Source: Cristatella mucedo (lineage: Eukaryota > Bryozoa > Phylactolaemata > Cristatellidae). From it: DNA of 64,000 nucleotides. The stretch is taken from positions 17,305,001 to 17,369,000 of the forward strand of contig WPIO01000001.1 in the NCBI GenBank assembly GCA_009760855.2, read 5' to 3'. The notes beneath the pieces were generated by a model. That model was not told the origin of the DNA. It made no database searches and saw only the letters and a list, made by a program, of their open reading frames with translations. The translations under genes were made by a program, and so were the position numbers. Of this stretch, positions 36,401 through 55,042 are shown in pieces (positions within the stretch are counted from its first letter, which is position 1; each line of letters opens with the position of its first letter).

Positions 36401-39263
36401 TATGTTTTGCAGTGCCGAATACTTTCAGCTGTGAGTACTCTTTAGCCCTTCTAAACCAGCCTCGGCATCCAACTTTCAAACCTCGCTGGCAGCCTGCATC
36501 AACAGCATTTGTACTTGGATGGCTGCTAACTTCGTGACGCTTAATCACGCGTATAGACCGACCTCATATTTGTAGCAAGCCTAGTGTTACCCTAGAAATG
36601 CAAAATCTCACTGTGAAGAATAGTTCATCTAGTATCACTCCACTTTCTCCTGCACGTAATATCTGGGCGCGCTATTCCAAAAAGGTTGTTATTGAATATA
36701 CACATTAACTTCACTGTCAAGAGGGTCTACTTTTAGCTGAGGAACATTTCCAAAATCAGGGCCAACTTAGACAAGATCAAGACAACCCAGCTATTCCACA
36801 CGCCTGTAGAGTTGCATCTAAAGCACTGATTCCCTTTATTCAAAAATTGCCTGCTTGGGCTTTCAATCGTCTGCTAACAAACAAATTGAATACCTAACTA
36901 AAGCACGTGACAGTAATACTGCCAATGCTCCTGCAAGGATAAGGAGACGAGTCTCCGATGGAGAGGGCCAATCAAAGTCTGCCATTTCCTCAGATAAAAT
37001 CGCAAGTTAGCTTGTGCGCTATATTTTTAAGTCATCCAGAGAGGCAGGTGCTCAGAGATATGAGCGACACGAATATATCACGAAGTGAATACACAAATAA
37101 CACTGGTCAACCAATTTTGACAACAGTCATATTCTTAAAATAAAATTAGTCATTTCTTATCAATTTTTATGTGCTCAAGACAAATATGACAGTTTAACTG
37201 CAAAATTGGTTACTTTATATAATTTGCTATAAATTAATCTGTACACCACGAAATGCATGCCAACGTAATAGGCCTATGGTTAATACCTGAAAAAATTAAG
37301 TCATAGACTACTTCTTAAATTTCTTCGCCTGTCTCTTGTACAGCTGCCCTTGAGTGTCTCTGCGGGGAGTGTCCAGCAGTAGTCAGCCAGTATTTCAGTG
37401 GACCATTCTGCCTGATGTCTATGTTCCATCGTTTGTTTATGAAAACGTTCGCCGTGTTCATCACTAACCATACCACAGTTGTGCAGGGAAGAAATCCAAA
37501 TGGGAATGAAGGAAATGGATCTTTAGAGACCTATTGCAGGCAAGTTTCTGATATCACAACAGCATATCTTCTACTAGTTCCTTATAGTTTTCTGCCCTAG
37601 CATTCCCGATAAAGTTTGTAGACACACTAGGCGAAAAGCATTCCATGCTTGTGCACGCGGTGAGAGACTATCACTCTGCACTATCACTATCACCCAGCAG
37701 CAGCAAGTTGTTGAACCGGTCACCTTTGAAGAGCTCTCGAATCTGAGGACCCACAAAAACTTCCCTCTTTAATCTTTGCTTCGCTGAGCCGAGGGAATTT
37801 TTCATGCAGATATCGGAAAGCTGGCGAAGTCAGGTCCATGGCTTTTACGAAATTCCTCATCAAACCTAGTTTGATGTGACAGGGGTGGCAGCAGGATTTT
37901 GCAAGTTTCGATCAAAGCTGGGTGCTGGCTATTCTTATTATTATATTTATTTTATATTATTATCCTCTCCAACTGCTGCATTTTGTCTGCGAGTCCATTC
38001 CTTCCGCAAGCAGTGCAATTCCGTTGCTCGGCTCCCCCCACTCACATAAGAAGCACGGGTCTATCTTGTATATCCATGCTGCAGTCCCACTAAAAGGGCA
38101 GCTACCTTCAAATCACCACAGAGATGCCAGCTGTACCTGCTATACTCAATGGAATTCGGTAGCTGCTTTAAGTTATCGTGTGTCTCTTTAATGTGGACAG
38201 ATACTGGAATAGATGGAAAGCGGTTTTCCTTGTGCAAAAGTACAGCCTTAAGACTCAGTTTCGAAGAGTCTACAAATAGTATCCATTCTTGCAGGTAGCG
38301 AGTGATTTGTAAGGCGTTCATGAGGCCCTCAATATCGGAACATAAAACCAGATTACTTTCCTTTCTGAATAAAGGCTGCCAATACCGGTGGCGCCTTCAA
38401 TATAAAGTAATTGTGGCATCTTCTTCAAGAAGATTCCATTGTTGAAGTCTTGATCCTAGCAAGTCTGCCTTGTTCTTGGATAAGTCCAAATTACGGACCA
38501 GATCATTTAGTTACTCCTGTTATTCTGTTATTCTCTTATCCTATTATTCTGTGTGCGGTTGATGAGGCACCACAGTGGAAATCGGGATCGCTGCATGCTG
38601 ATATACCAGGAGAAGAACAGGTCAAAGCTCACCCTTGTCCTTCTTCATCAGGTGAACCAAGAAAATATTCTGCTGGAGGTTCCGAAATAGGAAGTCTCTC
38701 ACCACGTGGAACTGGTCTCAATGCAGACAGAATGTTTGGGTAGACTATAGAAGATAATCGGGGGGGGGGGCCTTGGCTCACACGTGTGTACAAACTGCCA
38801 GCTCTAGGCTACCCTATAATAACCAGTGACCTAGCAGCAAAGAGTGGCATAGTTCATTGGTAGTCTTTTAAATGGGCACTATTGTATTAGTAAAGCCTAG
38901 CAGGTAACTGTATAAAGACCAAAGGCTTTGGCTAGCTATAGGTTATGAACACTAAGATTACTAGCAGCATCCGAAGGCATTATCATAGCATCGCATATCC
39001 CGATATAAAAAATTCTGAACCCTAAATAGGAGATTTCCCTAACTATAACCTTCTGCTCTGTTGTTTAGCTTTGGTGGTTAACTAACATAACAACCTAAGA
39101 AAAGCTCAGGACGACTTAAGACTTGGCACAGCAACACCAGTTTCACATAGAAAACAACACATATGGTTGGGTACTGTGAGCATGGCAGTGGTAGCTCAAC
39201 CGGTGTGCTCCGGTGATATAATAGTAATAATAATAATAATAATAATATATTTCTATAGTACCC

Positions 39264-39353
<90 letters not shown>

Positions 39354-41838
39354 GCACATTACATTTGCTGAAAAAGAACCATAATCGAATAGTTAATGGT
39401 AGTATGCTCAGTGTCAACAAACATAACATGGTTAGAGGTGACATGCACAGGGTCAGCATGCAAGTATGGTCAGTGGCAGCACGCACACTGTCAGTACTCA
39501 TAAGCATATAAAGGACGAATAACATGGACCCACTAAATGCTGTGATAAATAGATGCGTTTTAGCATCTGTTTAACTGTTAAGTCAGGGGGTGACGTGAGG
39601 CCAGTCGGCGATGAGTTCCAGGCTTTGGGAGCATACGAGCTAAAAGCACGGTCTCTAAAGGATTTGAGGCTCGTATGATGTGTAGGTAAACGTTTTTTTC
39701 GATTCAGAAAAGAAGATGGTACTATGCTTAGCCTGGTGGTGGAGTAGATCGGATAGGTAGGCTGGAGCCAAAGAATGAAGGAATCTAACAGTGAGTGACA
39801 GAACCTTGAAGTCGATGTCTGCTTGACTGGGAGCCACTGCAAGTCGGCAAGAACTGGAGTGATATGGCAAGTGCGATGCTCACGACAGACAAGCCTAGCT
39901 GCAGATCTTTGCACCAGCTGTAAGCACCTGAGGGCACAGGCCGGTAGACCAGCAAGCAGTGAGTTACAGAAGTCAAGACGGGATGTCACAAGTGCATGGA
40001 CCAATTTAGATGTAGTATCCCTGCAAGCCCAAATTTTAGCAATGTTGTGTAGCTGAAATTAGGCAGACTTGACTATGGACATAATGTGGCCGTCTAATGG
40101 ATGGTCACTTTGAAACAGCAATTGATGTCAGCAAGCAGAGCTGCATGAGAAGTAAGGAGTGAGAGGTAAGGAGTGAGAGGTAAGGAGTGAGAGGTAGAAG
40201 CAGCAGAAAAAGTTGTGACACCTTGTGCTACCCAAAATAAGGTGCTATGAGTGTGCAGACATTGCAGGTACGAGAAACCTATGTAACGTCCGAAGGTATA
40301 AAAAAAAAACAGTTAAACGCCCTGCAGTAGACTCCTAAAGGCTCGCCCCTTCGCAGCAGTATGCATTCATGGTCTACCAATCGCTTTTCAGAATTTGACT
40401 GTTTACCTATACCTCGTACAAACCTCAAATCCTTGGGAGACCGTGCCTTTAGTTGGTATGCTCCTAAAGCCAGGAACTCACTCCCGACTTGAGTCACGAC
40501 ATCTCCTGACTTGATCACATTTAAAAAGAAACTAAAAACACCTATTTAGGACAGCATTTAGTGGGTCCTAGTAATTCTTCCTTTATTTGCTTATGCATGC
40601 TGACACTGTGCATGCTGCCAGTAACCATGTTTGCATGCTGACCCTGTGCATGTCACCCTTAACCATATTATTCTTGCTGTTTATTGAGCATGCTACCGCT
40701 AACCATTCGATCGAGCTTCCTTTGGAGCAAAAGTAAAGTGTCTAGAGAGATATTGAGTTCTCTGAGGGCACTATATCAAATGTATTATTACTATCATTTC
40801 ACTATGCCTATCTGACGTTACATCAGCATGCACCCATAATGCAGCATACTTTGGTAATCATGCCGTGTGTCAGCTGCCATTCAGTAGCATGCGATTGAGT
40901 ATGGTGTGATATAAGCAGGCTGGGTATTTATTTAGTCACCAGGCGAATTCACTGAAAAGTGGCCTAGTTTAAATGCTGATGTAAACATGTACTTTAAGTT
41001 AGAACACACTAAGTTTACATTAAGCCAAGTGCTGCCTATCCATTCATATGACTAACCGCTGTTACCAAATATCTAGAAGGATGTCAGCGAATACTCCATG
41101 AATTCAATGGAGCAATGGCGGAACATAAAACAGGAACTGAACAAGCAAACACTTAGATTTTCTGTGACCTCACTTGTAGGCTCCAAGCATCGTGCAGAGA
41201 TGGCAAAAGCACACACAACACGAGCACTGCACGTGGCTTTCTACCGCACGGGCGATTAGCTACCTGTGTCCCGTATTATTAAACCTAGCTGCAAAACCAG
41301 GCAAAGTGGGTTGAAAAGGTCGTGCGTTATCGCAAACAATAAAAACGATGCTTGGCACGGAAGTCGCTAGAATCTCGCACTCATGATTGTCAATGAGCGC
41401 AATTCCTCCGTCAAGTAAATGCTTCACCGAAGCGCCTCGTCATACCCATCATCCGCTTTCCCTCCAAGTGCAGACTACTGGATATGCGTAGGGGTGAACA
41501 GTGTGTCATGTGGCGGTCATGGATTTGTGCAGCGGTCGAGTTCAACCCACAAGTAGGGAGTGGCACGGCTCTGAAACTAGCCGCGGTACAGGCATTCGGT
41601 TGCACGCTGAAATTATAATCTCACTCATTCGGGCTTTACTTTCTTTTACTTTCTTGTATCGGATAACTCAAGACTGCCTACCCGGCCAGCGACGCCGGCA
41701 CATGCACGTCCACCCGCACACACCAAGCGAAGAGCAGACTAACGTTTTTAAGCGTACCTCTTTCGCACTTGCTATGTACGATCCCATACTTCCAGTGCAG
41801 TCCATAGCGAATGCGAGGTCCAATTTTTGTGAGCTCAT
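20359..41838 (-). CDS. VWA domain protein, VwkA-like without kinase, complete 7-exon gene
   Basis: Exons, given high to low: 41838-41758, 35342-35165, 30141-29998, 29696-29518, 26754-26565, 25942-25821 and 20775-20359. They sum to 1311 nt, 436 aa plus stop. Phases 0,1,1,0,1,0 agree and every intron is GT-AG. Residues 5-195 form a von Willebrand A domain with MIDAS loop DCTGSM (D13, T15, S17), LALVEYRDHPP, the QGGGDEPEAVADAMHELL stretch and LVSDAPPHG (D119). This set matches the VWA region of VwkA-type proteins of slime moulds and invertebrates. There is no signal peptide, so a cytosolic metal-dependent binding protein is inferred. Residues 195-300 are predicted soluble linker; residues 300-436 are Pro/Ala/Met/Phe-rich low complexity, with no alpha-kinase domain. 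The start MSSQKLDLAFAMD is chosen because the VWA fold begins at once; the frame stays open upstream, so an N-terminal extension is possible. Binding partner unknown. Confidence 0.92.
21340..21425 (+). mobile_element. tRNA-like SINE head
   Basis: GATGGCTCAATCGGTTAGAGC is a good pol III A box. The B-box region (GGGATCGTGCCC) is degraded and no SINE tail follows. Alternatively a decayed tRNA. Confidence 0.5.
22545..22856 (+). mobile_element. SINE S2 copy, split by SINE S1
   Basis: Left part (22545-22630) with GGGGTGCTTGCTCTTCAAGAC and a CACTGGGCGATCC end; right part (22777-22856) with CACTGCAAGTGGTGGTGATAG and the GCTATATAAAAATGAGGCAG tail. The two parts join into one S2 if the middle is removed. 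Confidence 0.75.
22631..22776 (+). mobile_element. SINE S1 copy, intact and nested
   Basis: tRNA-like A box TTGGTCTAGCGGTTAAGGTG and B box GGTCGTGGGCTCGAGCCCC. The 3' end GAGATTAAGTTCTCTTGGGG and CGCTATATAAATGAATTATT is the LINE-A end. ATCCTT flanks both sides as a short target duplication. Confidence 0.82.
23960..24755 (-). mobile_element. LINE-A copy, best-preserved reverse-transcriptase end
   Basis: (AAT)8 at 23962, GCGCCCTCAGAGAACTTAAT, then a 161-codon frame (24684-24199) with HAFVTSRLDFCNSLLTGIPA, NSAARLVCRERRSCHITPLL, FKVLSLTFRSLHSMAPAYLS and SYAPKAWNSLPTCVR, the classic L2/CR1 C-terminus. 5'-truncated at about 24755, as LINEs usually are. Confidence 0.92.
25821..25942 (-). CDS. VWA gene exon 6 (residues 258-298)
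   Basis: The acceptor is attgtccgcag. Encodes VTTKQMVFGEGQ and KHIELSRYTDLGAVRAEYAK. Donor aag|gtgagg, phase 0. It has no internal ATG near its start, so the longer - strand reading that overlaps it is in the wrong frame. Confidence 0.88.
26565..26754 (-). CDS. VWA gene exon 5 (residues 195-258)
   Basis: The acceptor is ctacgaatttag. Encodes AIIASAQEEISL, the usual helix after the VWA fold in this family, then a Gly/Ala/Met linker and MTRRVHDILVTR. Donor agag|gtaagg, phase 1. Confidence 0.9.
27120..27395 (+). mobile_element. LINE-A 3' UTR and tail
   Basis: CATGCATTGTGCATGCTACC, AGAAAGAGATTCAGTTCTCT, GAGGGGGCTATACAGATGTG, then (TTA)n at 27372. Confidence 0.8.
28025..28490 (-). mobile_element. 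LINE-A fragment, rearranged
   Basis: Two tail-like segments (AAGAGAACTATATCTCTTTC at 28041; CCTGAGAGAACTTAATCTCT at 28150), then CAGTTCCAGGCGTCGGGAGC at 28366 from the upstream part. Two tails imply two insertions or a duplication. Confidence 0.6.
29518..29696 (-). CDS. VWA gene exon 4 (residues 135-194)
   Basis: The acceptor is attcttttcag. Encodes CPLGHDPMTIAHQLAKND, ITLYVIGVEPS and GGRYVPLSNAQVLAK, the final strands and helix of the VWA domain. Donor aag|gtgagc, phase 0. Confidence 0.92.
29998..30141 (-). CDS. VWA gene exon 3 (residues 87-135)
   Basis: The acceptor is aaacgatttgcag. Encodes GGDEPEAVADAMHELLKL and LVSDAPPHGIG, the metal-site region of the VWA fold. Donor aaatg|gtaggg, phase 1. 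Confidence 0.92.
30358..30409. repeat. (AT)n microsatellite
   Basis: About 24 TA units in VWA intron 2, directly abutting SINE S2 at 30410. Confidence 0.97.
30410..30560 (-). mobile_element. SINE S2 copy
   Basis: Minus-oriented: GCAGCAGAAGATATTTTACGG, CAACGGACAATAAAGGGTCG, GAAGAGCGAGCACCTTATCT, ending near the reversed A box. Confidence 0.7.
32190..32805 (+). mobile_element. LINE-A copy with 56-bp tandem duplication
   Basis: The frame at 32183 gives LAIPRTNLKPFGNRAFSLYA and PKAWNSHPTDVKT. The tail GAAAAAGATCCAGCTCTCTG, GGGTGCTATACAAATGTGAT ends at about 32803. A 56-bp unit starting GACATCCCTGAGATGACGAA is repeated at 32443 and 32499. Confidence 0.85.
32806..33976 (+). mobile_element. LINE-B reverse-transcriptase domain, decayed
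   Basis: In shifting frames: AGHFNCFFVSK (32868), VVVLLCLSGAFVTNHHH (33450, from an LLDLSAAFDTVDHxx motif), FRSYLGEMPEN, SGTPWLGASS (from GVPQGSVLGP), and FCADNTWLYL (33735, from the YADDTQLY catalytic motif), then VTQKLESVTLKME. Frameshifts and a lost second Asp mark it as dead. Confidence 0.8.
34150..34556. mobile_element. MITE, pogo/Tigger-like
   Basis: Terminal inverted repeats CCGTGGTACCTTGGCTTACG (left) and CAGTGGTTTCTTGACTTACG (right, reversed) match at 18 of 22 positions. TA dinucleotides flank both ends. 407 bp; no transposase frame. Confidence 0.8.
34590..34890 (+). mobile_element. LINE-A fragment
   Basis: CTCAAATCTTTAGGAGACCA, CAAAGCCTATAATTCACTAC, CTGACTTGCCGAAATTTAAA follow the conserved C-terminal order, ending near TAGAAACAGGTTTACTTCTC. 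Confidence 0.7.
35165..35342 (-). CDS. VWA gene exon 2 (residues 28-87)
   Basis: The acceptor is ttggcaattgcag. Encodes NIRKICEEIV, LALVEYRDHPPQ and SFVTRVNDFTP. Donor ggag|gtaaga, phase 1. Confidence 0.92.
36083..36245 (+). mobile_element. SINE S2-like copy
   Basis: GCCCGGTGGTAAGGTGCTTG and GAGTCGTGAGTTCAAGTCC as A/B boxes, then CCTCTTCTACTGCTACATAC and GGAGGCTGGTGAATCGGCC. Confidence 0.6.
36440..36680 (+). mobile_element. LINE-B internal fragment
   Basis: CAGCCTGCATCAACAGCATT and AGTGTTACCCTAGAAATGCA match the LINE-B copy at 11.1-11.35 kb without the LINE-A interruption present there. Confidence 0.65.
37310..38360 (-). pseudogene. Decayed copy of a widespread multicopy animal gene family
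   Basis: Read backwards from about 38320: EWILFVDSSKLSLKAVLLHK, NRFPSIPVSVHIKETHDNLK, CGDLKVAALLVGLQHGYTR; then GLMRNFVKAMDLTSPAFRYL, FVGPQIRELFKGDRFNNLLL; then HSHLDFFP-type sequence and HGERFHKQTMEHR and ADYCWTL near 37340. This order is what I know from uncharacterised high-copy proteins in many invertebrate and fish genomes, thought to be transposon-associated. At least three frameshifts and several stops make it a pseudogene. It lies in VWA intron 1 in the gene's own orientation. Confidence 0.75.
39215..40065 (-). mobile_element. LINE-A copy with (CT)n expanded in its tail
   Basis: (AAT)n at 39223-39246, then a (CT)n tract at 39267-39351 where other copies have ATCTCTTTCTAGG. The frame 40004-39498 reads HALVTSRLDFCNSLLAGLPA and LVCREHRTCHITPVLADLQW. 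Confidence 0.9.
39267..39351. repeat. (CT)n tract
   Basis: About 42 CT units, apparently grown from the TCTCTTTCT motif of the LINE-A tail. Confidence 0.95.
40152..40196. repeat. 14-bp tandem repeat, three units
   Basis: GTAAGGAGTGAGAG occurs three times in a row without change. Confidence 0.95.
40360..40797 (+). mobile_element. LINE-A fragment
   Basis: ATACCTCGTACAAACCTCAA, CTGACACTGTGCATGCTGCC, GAGATATTGAGTTCTCTGAG, ending at TATTATTACTATC. Opposite in orientation to the copy at 39.2-40.1 kb. Confidence 0.8.
41758..41838 (-). CDS. VWA gene exon 1 (residues 1-27)
   Basis: ATG in context ttcaacATGAG. Encodes the first VWA strand and the MIDAS DxTxS-like motif (DCTGS), ending in IASAKE at donor gag|gtacgc, phase 0. 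Confidence 0.9.
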
Positions 41839-42049
41839 GTTGAAGGTGTCTCTAAACGGCCCCAGTCGACCGACCTGCGTCCAGGCAAAACAGAGGCGAG
41901 GAGTGGGCGAGGTTACAACGGCTTCCGGGTCGCTGTCGTGTGGGGGAGACCAGCCAGTTTGGTTAGCCGTGGCCCCCTTAATTAGTTGCAGCAGTTTTAT
42001 TGCGAAATACATGCCAGTGTGTATGGGTGCATACATTATGCAACAGCCA

Positions 42050-42560
42050 ATGTGCGTGTTTGAGCGCGAGTAGACGATCTGCTTGTTCGGGGCGCGTTGC
42101 GGTAGCAACGACGTACGAGCAAACCTCACTGCGCGTTTGCCCACTTCCGGCCAAGCACTTCGCTTCCTTACTGCTCCGGCGAAGCGGTCATAGCGCTCTC
42201 GTACACATTATTGCAGAAATTTCATATTATTATTGCATATATCTATAAGCAGCCGCAGCCACCGATCGCGGTGCGCGGGCCAGCGCCCGCTCGCTCCAGA
42301 CAGCCCTCACCAGTCTATTTAGCCCTGACGGACTGAGTGCGTGTGGTCACGTGACTACAGCCCCCCCCCCCCCCTACCGTCCGTCGCATCAATTCTTACG
42401 TAGCGAGGCTCGGGAACCACCGTACCCGGCACAACTTCCTCCCAACTGCGAGCTGGGCGGGGAGGGTTACCGCGAACCAGGCTACCAAAGGCTGTGAAAG
42501 CACGGATCAGCCCGGCAACTCTCCGCCCTCTTCGACGCCTTTTTTCGGTCCACTTTCAAC
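42050..42560. promoter_or_regulatory. Probable promoter region of the VWA gene
   Basis: GC-richer segment just upstream of VWA exon 1, containing a CACGTG E-box, a C14-16 run at 42361 and CpG-rich sequence. No TATA box is evident. Assigned by position only. Confidence 0.3.
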
Positions 42561-42572
42561 TGCAGCGATATA

Positions 42573-42775
42573 ATGTAATGTAATGTATCTCCGTCTGTAA
42601 CTCCACAAAGTCATAAAGACCATGTGGGTGTTACGCAGGAGAGTTTTTTATAGCACACTCACAGCCTAAGCGGCTTTCGGTAAGCATTCGGTAGCCAACA
42701 GACTTCGTCTCACGCAACAAAGAGAAAGTGGGAAGCATAGCAGAGTCAGGAGAGCAGTTGAGGTAGTGAGTAGCA
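42573..42775 (-). mobile_element. LINE-B 3' end
   Basis: AATGTAATGTATCTCCGTCTG begins it, then CCATGTGGGTGTTACGCAGG and GGTAGCCAACAGACTTCGTC, the reverse of the end seen at 50.7-50.85 kb. Confidence 0.85.
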
Positions 42776-43554
42776 CGAAAGTAGCAGCTCAGGACCGCTG
42801 AAAAGGATGAGCCATAGTCGGCAGTGGGAGATTAGTTGTCGTTGCGTATATTGGTATCTAGAGAAACTCATGCCTGACTCGAAGTATCGAGCATAATTCA
42901 GATCAACTGCTGGAGCATAACTCACTGAATACTTCATGGCTTCTTCTTATATGCCACCTACCCATAGATTCTCTAACAACTTGCTCCTAGCCAATACGAC
43001 GCAGGAACCACGAATAACAAATATCTCGTTAAAAAAATACAGCAAAAATCTAAAACCGCCGTTTCAGTACAATTTCCTAGTCCGTGGGCTTACTTATCAT
43101 AAGAAAAAGGCTTACACGAGCGTATTAAAATCTAGTAGTTAGGGTTCGCCGATCCGGGTCCGTTACCTAAATTATATGCGGTAACCGAAAATTCTGAAAA
43201 CACGCTTTTCATGCGTGCTCTCCCGCAGGACTTTTAACACGGCAACTAATACTTTGAACAGGTAATTAAAAATAGGCATGCGATGTTGTCAGACTTAGCA
43301 TTAAACGGATTTATCTGCATGCCTGCTCATGAAGAAGTCAATGAAGCTTAGGGTTATGTGATTATGATTGTGTTTATGATTATGATTATTATGTTTTTGC
43401 GTATCCTTTAGGAAATTTTGCTATTCGGCTGTTAAATTGGGTAACTTTTAGTAAATTGTGCTGTTTTTTAAGCTTTAAGCCACTCCCACTTCAGCAGCCT
43501 AAGATTATACGCCCAGAAATGTTTCAGAAATAATTCAATCTTAGGCAAATTTAA

Positions 43555-43647
43555 GTCTCTCTGTCTCTGTTTCTCACTGCCTCTCTGTCTCTGTTTCTCA
43601 CTGTCTCTCTGTTTGTTTGCCTGTGTCTGTCTCGCTGTCTCTCTCTT

Positions 43648-43742
<95 letters not shown>

Positions 43743-43750
43743 CTCTTTCA
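43555..43750. repeat. (CT)n then (CTAT)n microsatellite
   Basis: CTGTCTCTGTTTCTCACTGC repeats, (CT)n at 43650-43702, (TATC)n at 43703-43740. Confidence 0.95.
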
Positions 43751-44724
43751 CTGAAGTCTCTTGGCTTCAAATTGTGTAGATATTTACAGCATGATTTCTA
43801 GACGTTCTTAAAAGATGTTTAATTTGCATTGTGTAATTCTTTGAAAAGTTTCCAGAAAAGTCTATTCAAGCCGAAAGCGGGCGCAGCACGGTGTATGTAC
43901 TTAACATCATGTAAGCACGTTCATTTCGTAATATATCAAACTCTAGTTGTCTCAGCCGTGCCGAAAAATTTATTTGGTCTCATGGAGCTTTTGGGTGGGC
44001 ATAGCCCTCGTCCGGAGTTCAGCAGCTCTTTAAAATAAGGTATTTGTCTTGATTGGACAAGCGATAGCCTCTCCTCAGACCGAGCCATCTCTATGCGATG
44101 CATTTGTTCTAAAGCTATTTTATTTTGATCACGTACGGTTTCGACGCGATCATTCGCCGATGCTTACGCAGTAGGGTCGTCAGCGAATGTAGCTTCATCG
44201 CAAGCTTTCTCACACCGGTCACTGCGACTTTTTCAGTTGCGGAGAATTGCTGCCTAGTCTCGCCCTTGTAACCGGCCTTGATGGCAGCTCAGCATATACT
44301 TCCAGCGCTTCACTGCTTTTTAGAAAATCGCATTCAGCTATTTGGCAATGTAAGCACGTCAGCTGCATTAATTTTAAGATGCTGCTATAACAGTCACCTG
44401 CCATTGGTGCGACGGCAGTTGCTAAAGCTGCTGTAGCTGAAGGCGTGCTTTCGGTAGAGTATTACGTAAATGCCACCCCAGTGGTTAACCCCGCTGGTGA
44501 GCCACTAGCTCAATGGAAAAGCGATGAAATTATTCAACATATTATAATTATTTTTCTTGATTAAAATAGTCCGTATCCCAACTCCGATAGCTCATAGAGA
44601 TTGGCTCTTAATGGATAGTTTAAACGTCGCCGTATCGACGAGCAACAGGAAAGTCGAGTCGCCTAGCGCGAGAGCCGTTGGCTCGGCAAAAAGATATAAG
44701 GCAGCTTGGAACTAGTAACGATAC

Positions 44725-44960
44725 TAGTAATAATGACAAAATATTTGTATAGCGCCGTAAGGAAAATTATCTGTTTCTACGTGCTTTACGCGTGCTGGAA
44801 AGGAAGCATGTTCATAGGTTTGTGATCAGATTACAGTATGTGCAATTTCAGCGTGCATAGGTGCAGGGCGGGCAATTCATTCGATCGAGAAAATGCTGCG
44901 AGGATCGGATGGGCTTTTTAGCATCTTTTTAAATGTCATCAAGTAACGGAGATGTCTTGA
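44725..44960 (-). mobile_element. LINE-A 3' tail and UTR fragment
   Basis: TTTGTATAGCGCCGTAAGGA, TCTACGTGCTTTACGCGTGC, GGAAAGGAAGCATGTTCAT and TTTTTAAATGTCATCAAGT occur in LINE-A order. Confidence 0.65.
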
Positions 44961-45203
44961 CGTCGCTCGAAAAGGTCGCCGCTAGCTAACTGACTCACCA
45001 GTCAGCCGCCACTGGCGCTACTTGCCAGCAGTCAACATCGCGCTTCTGACCAAACAGGTAGCGCCCTGTGGTCTGACGATCTCGTGGGCCAAGCATTCGC
45101 CTAACGGCTGGAATCTCGCCGCTCAGTTTCGCTCGCACACGGTGCGAGCTAATCGATCACGCGTTCAAGAGGTGCCGCACAATGAGCGTCAGTTAGGGCG
45201 CAG

Positions 45204-45209
45204 TTTATT
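45204..45209 (-). terminator. Polyadenylation signal AATAAA on the - strand, membrane-protein gene
   Basis: TTTATT on the + strand about 660 bases past the stop. The intervening 45210-45864 would be 3'-UTR; open frames there lack recognisable domains. Confidence 0.35.
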
Positions 45210-45864
45210 AAGCAAGCTTTGTAAACCGAGTTCTTGCCTCGACATCAGTCAAAAGTAAAAGCAACTAAGAATGTCGTCATAGAAAAACTGCTAAGCCCAG
45301 CGGCTTTCAATAAATAGGCACGACATCAAGATAATCTGCTTATCGCACGGGGATCGGCAGCTAGCCTTCTGCCGGAGCAGCTGCACTAGGAGGCAGTCGT
45401 CTGCTGAAGCAGCCGCTCCATGAGCGCGGCCAAACAGTCGCAAACCGGACTGCGACGGTTGCCGCGAAATACACGAATTCCAAGTAAAGAAAATCGAAAT
45501 ACGCAAATCCCAAGTATGGGAAAGAAAGCACGCGAACAAAAACATCTAAGACTATTCCCGGCCACGACTTCGTTTTTGGCTTGGAAGCAGCGAGTCGTTC
45601 GTCGGCACAATAGAGACGACACAACGATATCAGACTAGGATGGACAGTGGGGAGCGGTCCGGCGACTCTTGTCCACGCTAAGTGGCTGGGCACAGCGTCG
45701 GAACCACGCCCCAGTTTCGACTCGCAACACAAATCGCGACAGCGGCGAAGGCTGAGTGACTCGGCGCAAGAAGCGCCAGCTAGAGTGGGCAGGACGCGAT
45801 GAATCACGGGATACAAAATGACCACATTCGAACGCGGTCCTCGCGCGCGCGCGTGCGCAGACTG

Positions 45865-55041
<9,177 letters not shown>

Positions 55042-55042
<1 letters not shown>

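Larger units (their letters stand above)
35343..41757. other. VWA gene intron 1
   Basis: A 6.4-kb intron containing an S2 SINE, a LINE-B scrap, a decayed multicopy gene, and a head-to-head LINE-A pair. Nothing is recognised at 40800-41750. Confidence 0.75.
41839..45864. other. Intergenic between VWA and membrane-protein genes
   Basis: Contains the presumed VWA promoter, a LINE-B tail, microsatellites and a LINE-A fragment. 43000-43550 and 43800-44700 hold nothing recognisable. Confidence 0.6.

Noticed and set aside
41668..42144. VWA gene start at the far upstream end of the open frame
   Set aside because: The frame there has no ATG at its beginning and the peptide before MSSQKLDLAF looks like untranslated sequence; VWA relatives begin close to the first strand.
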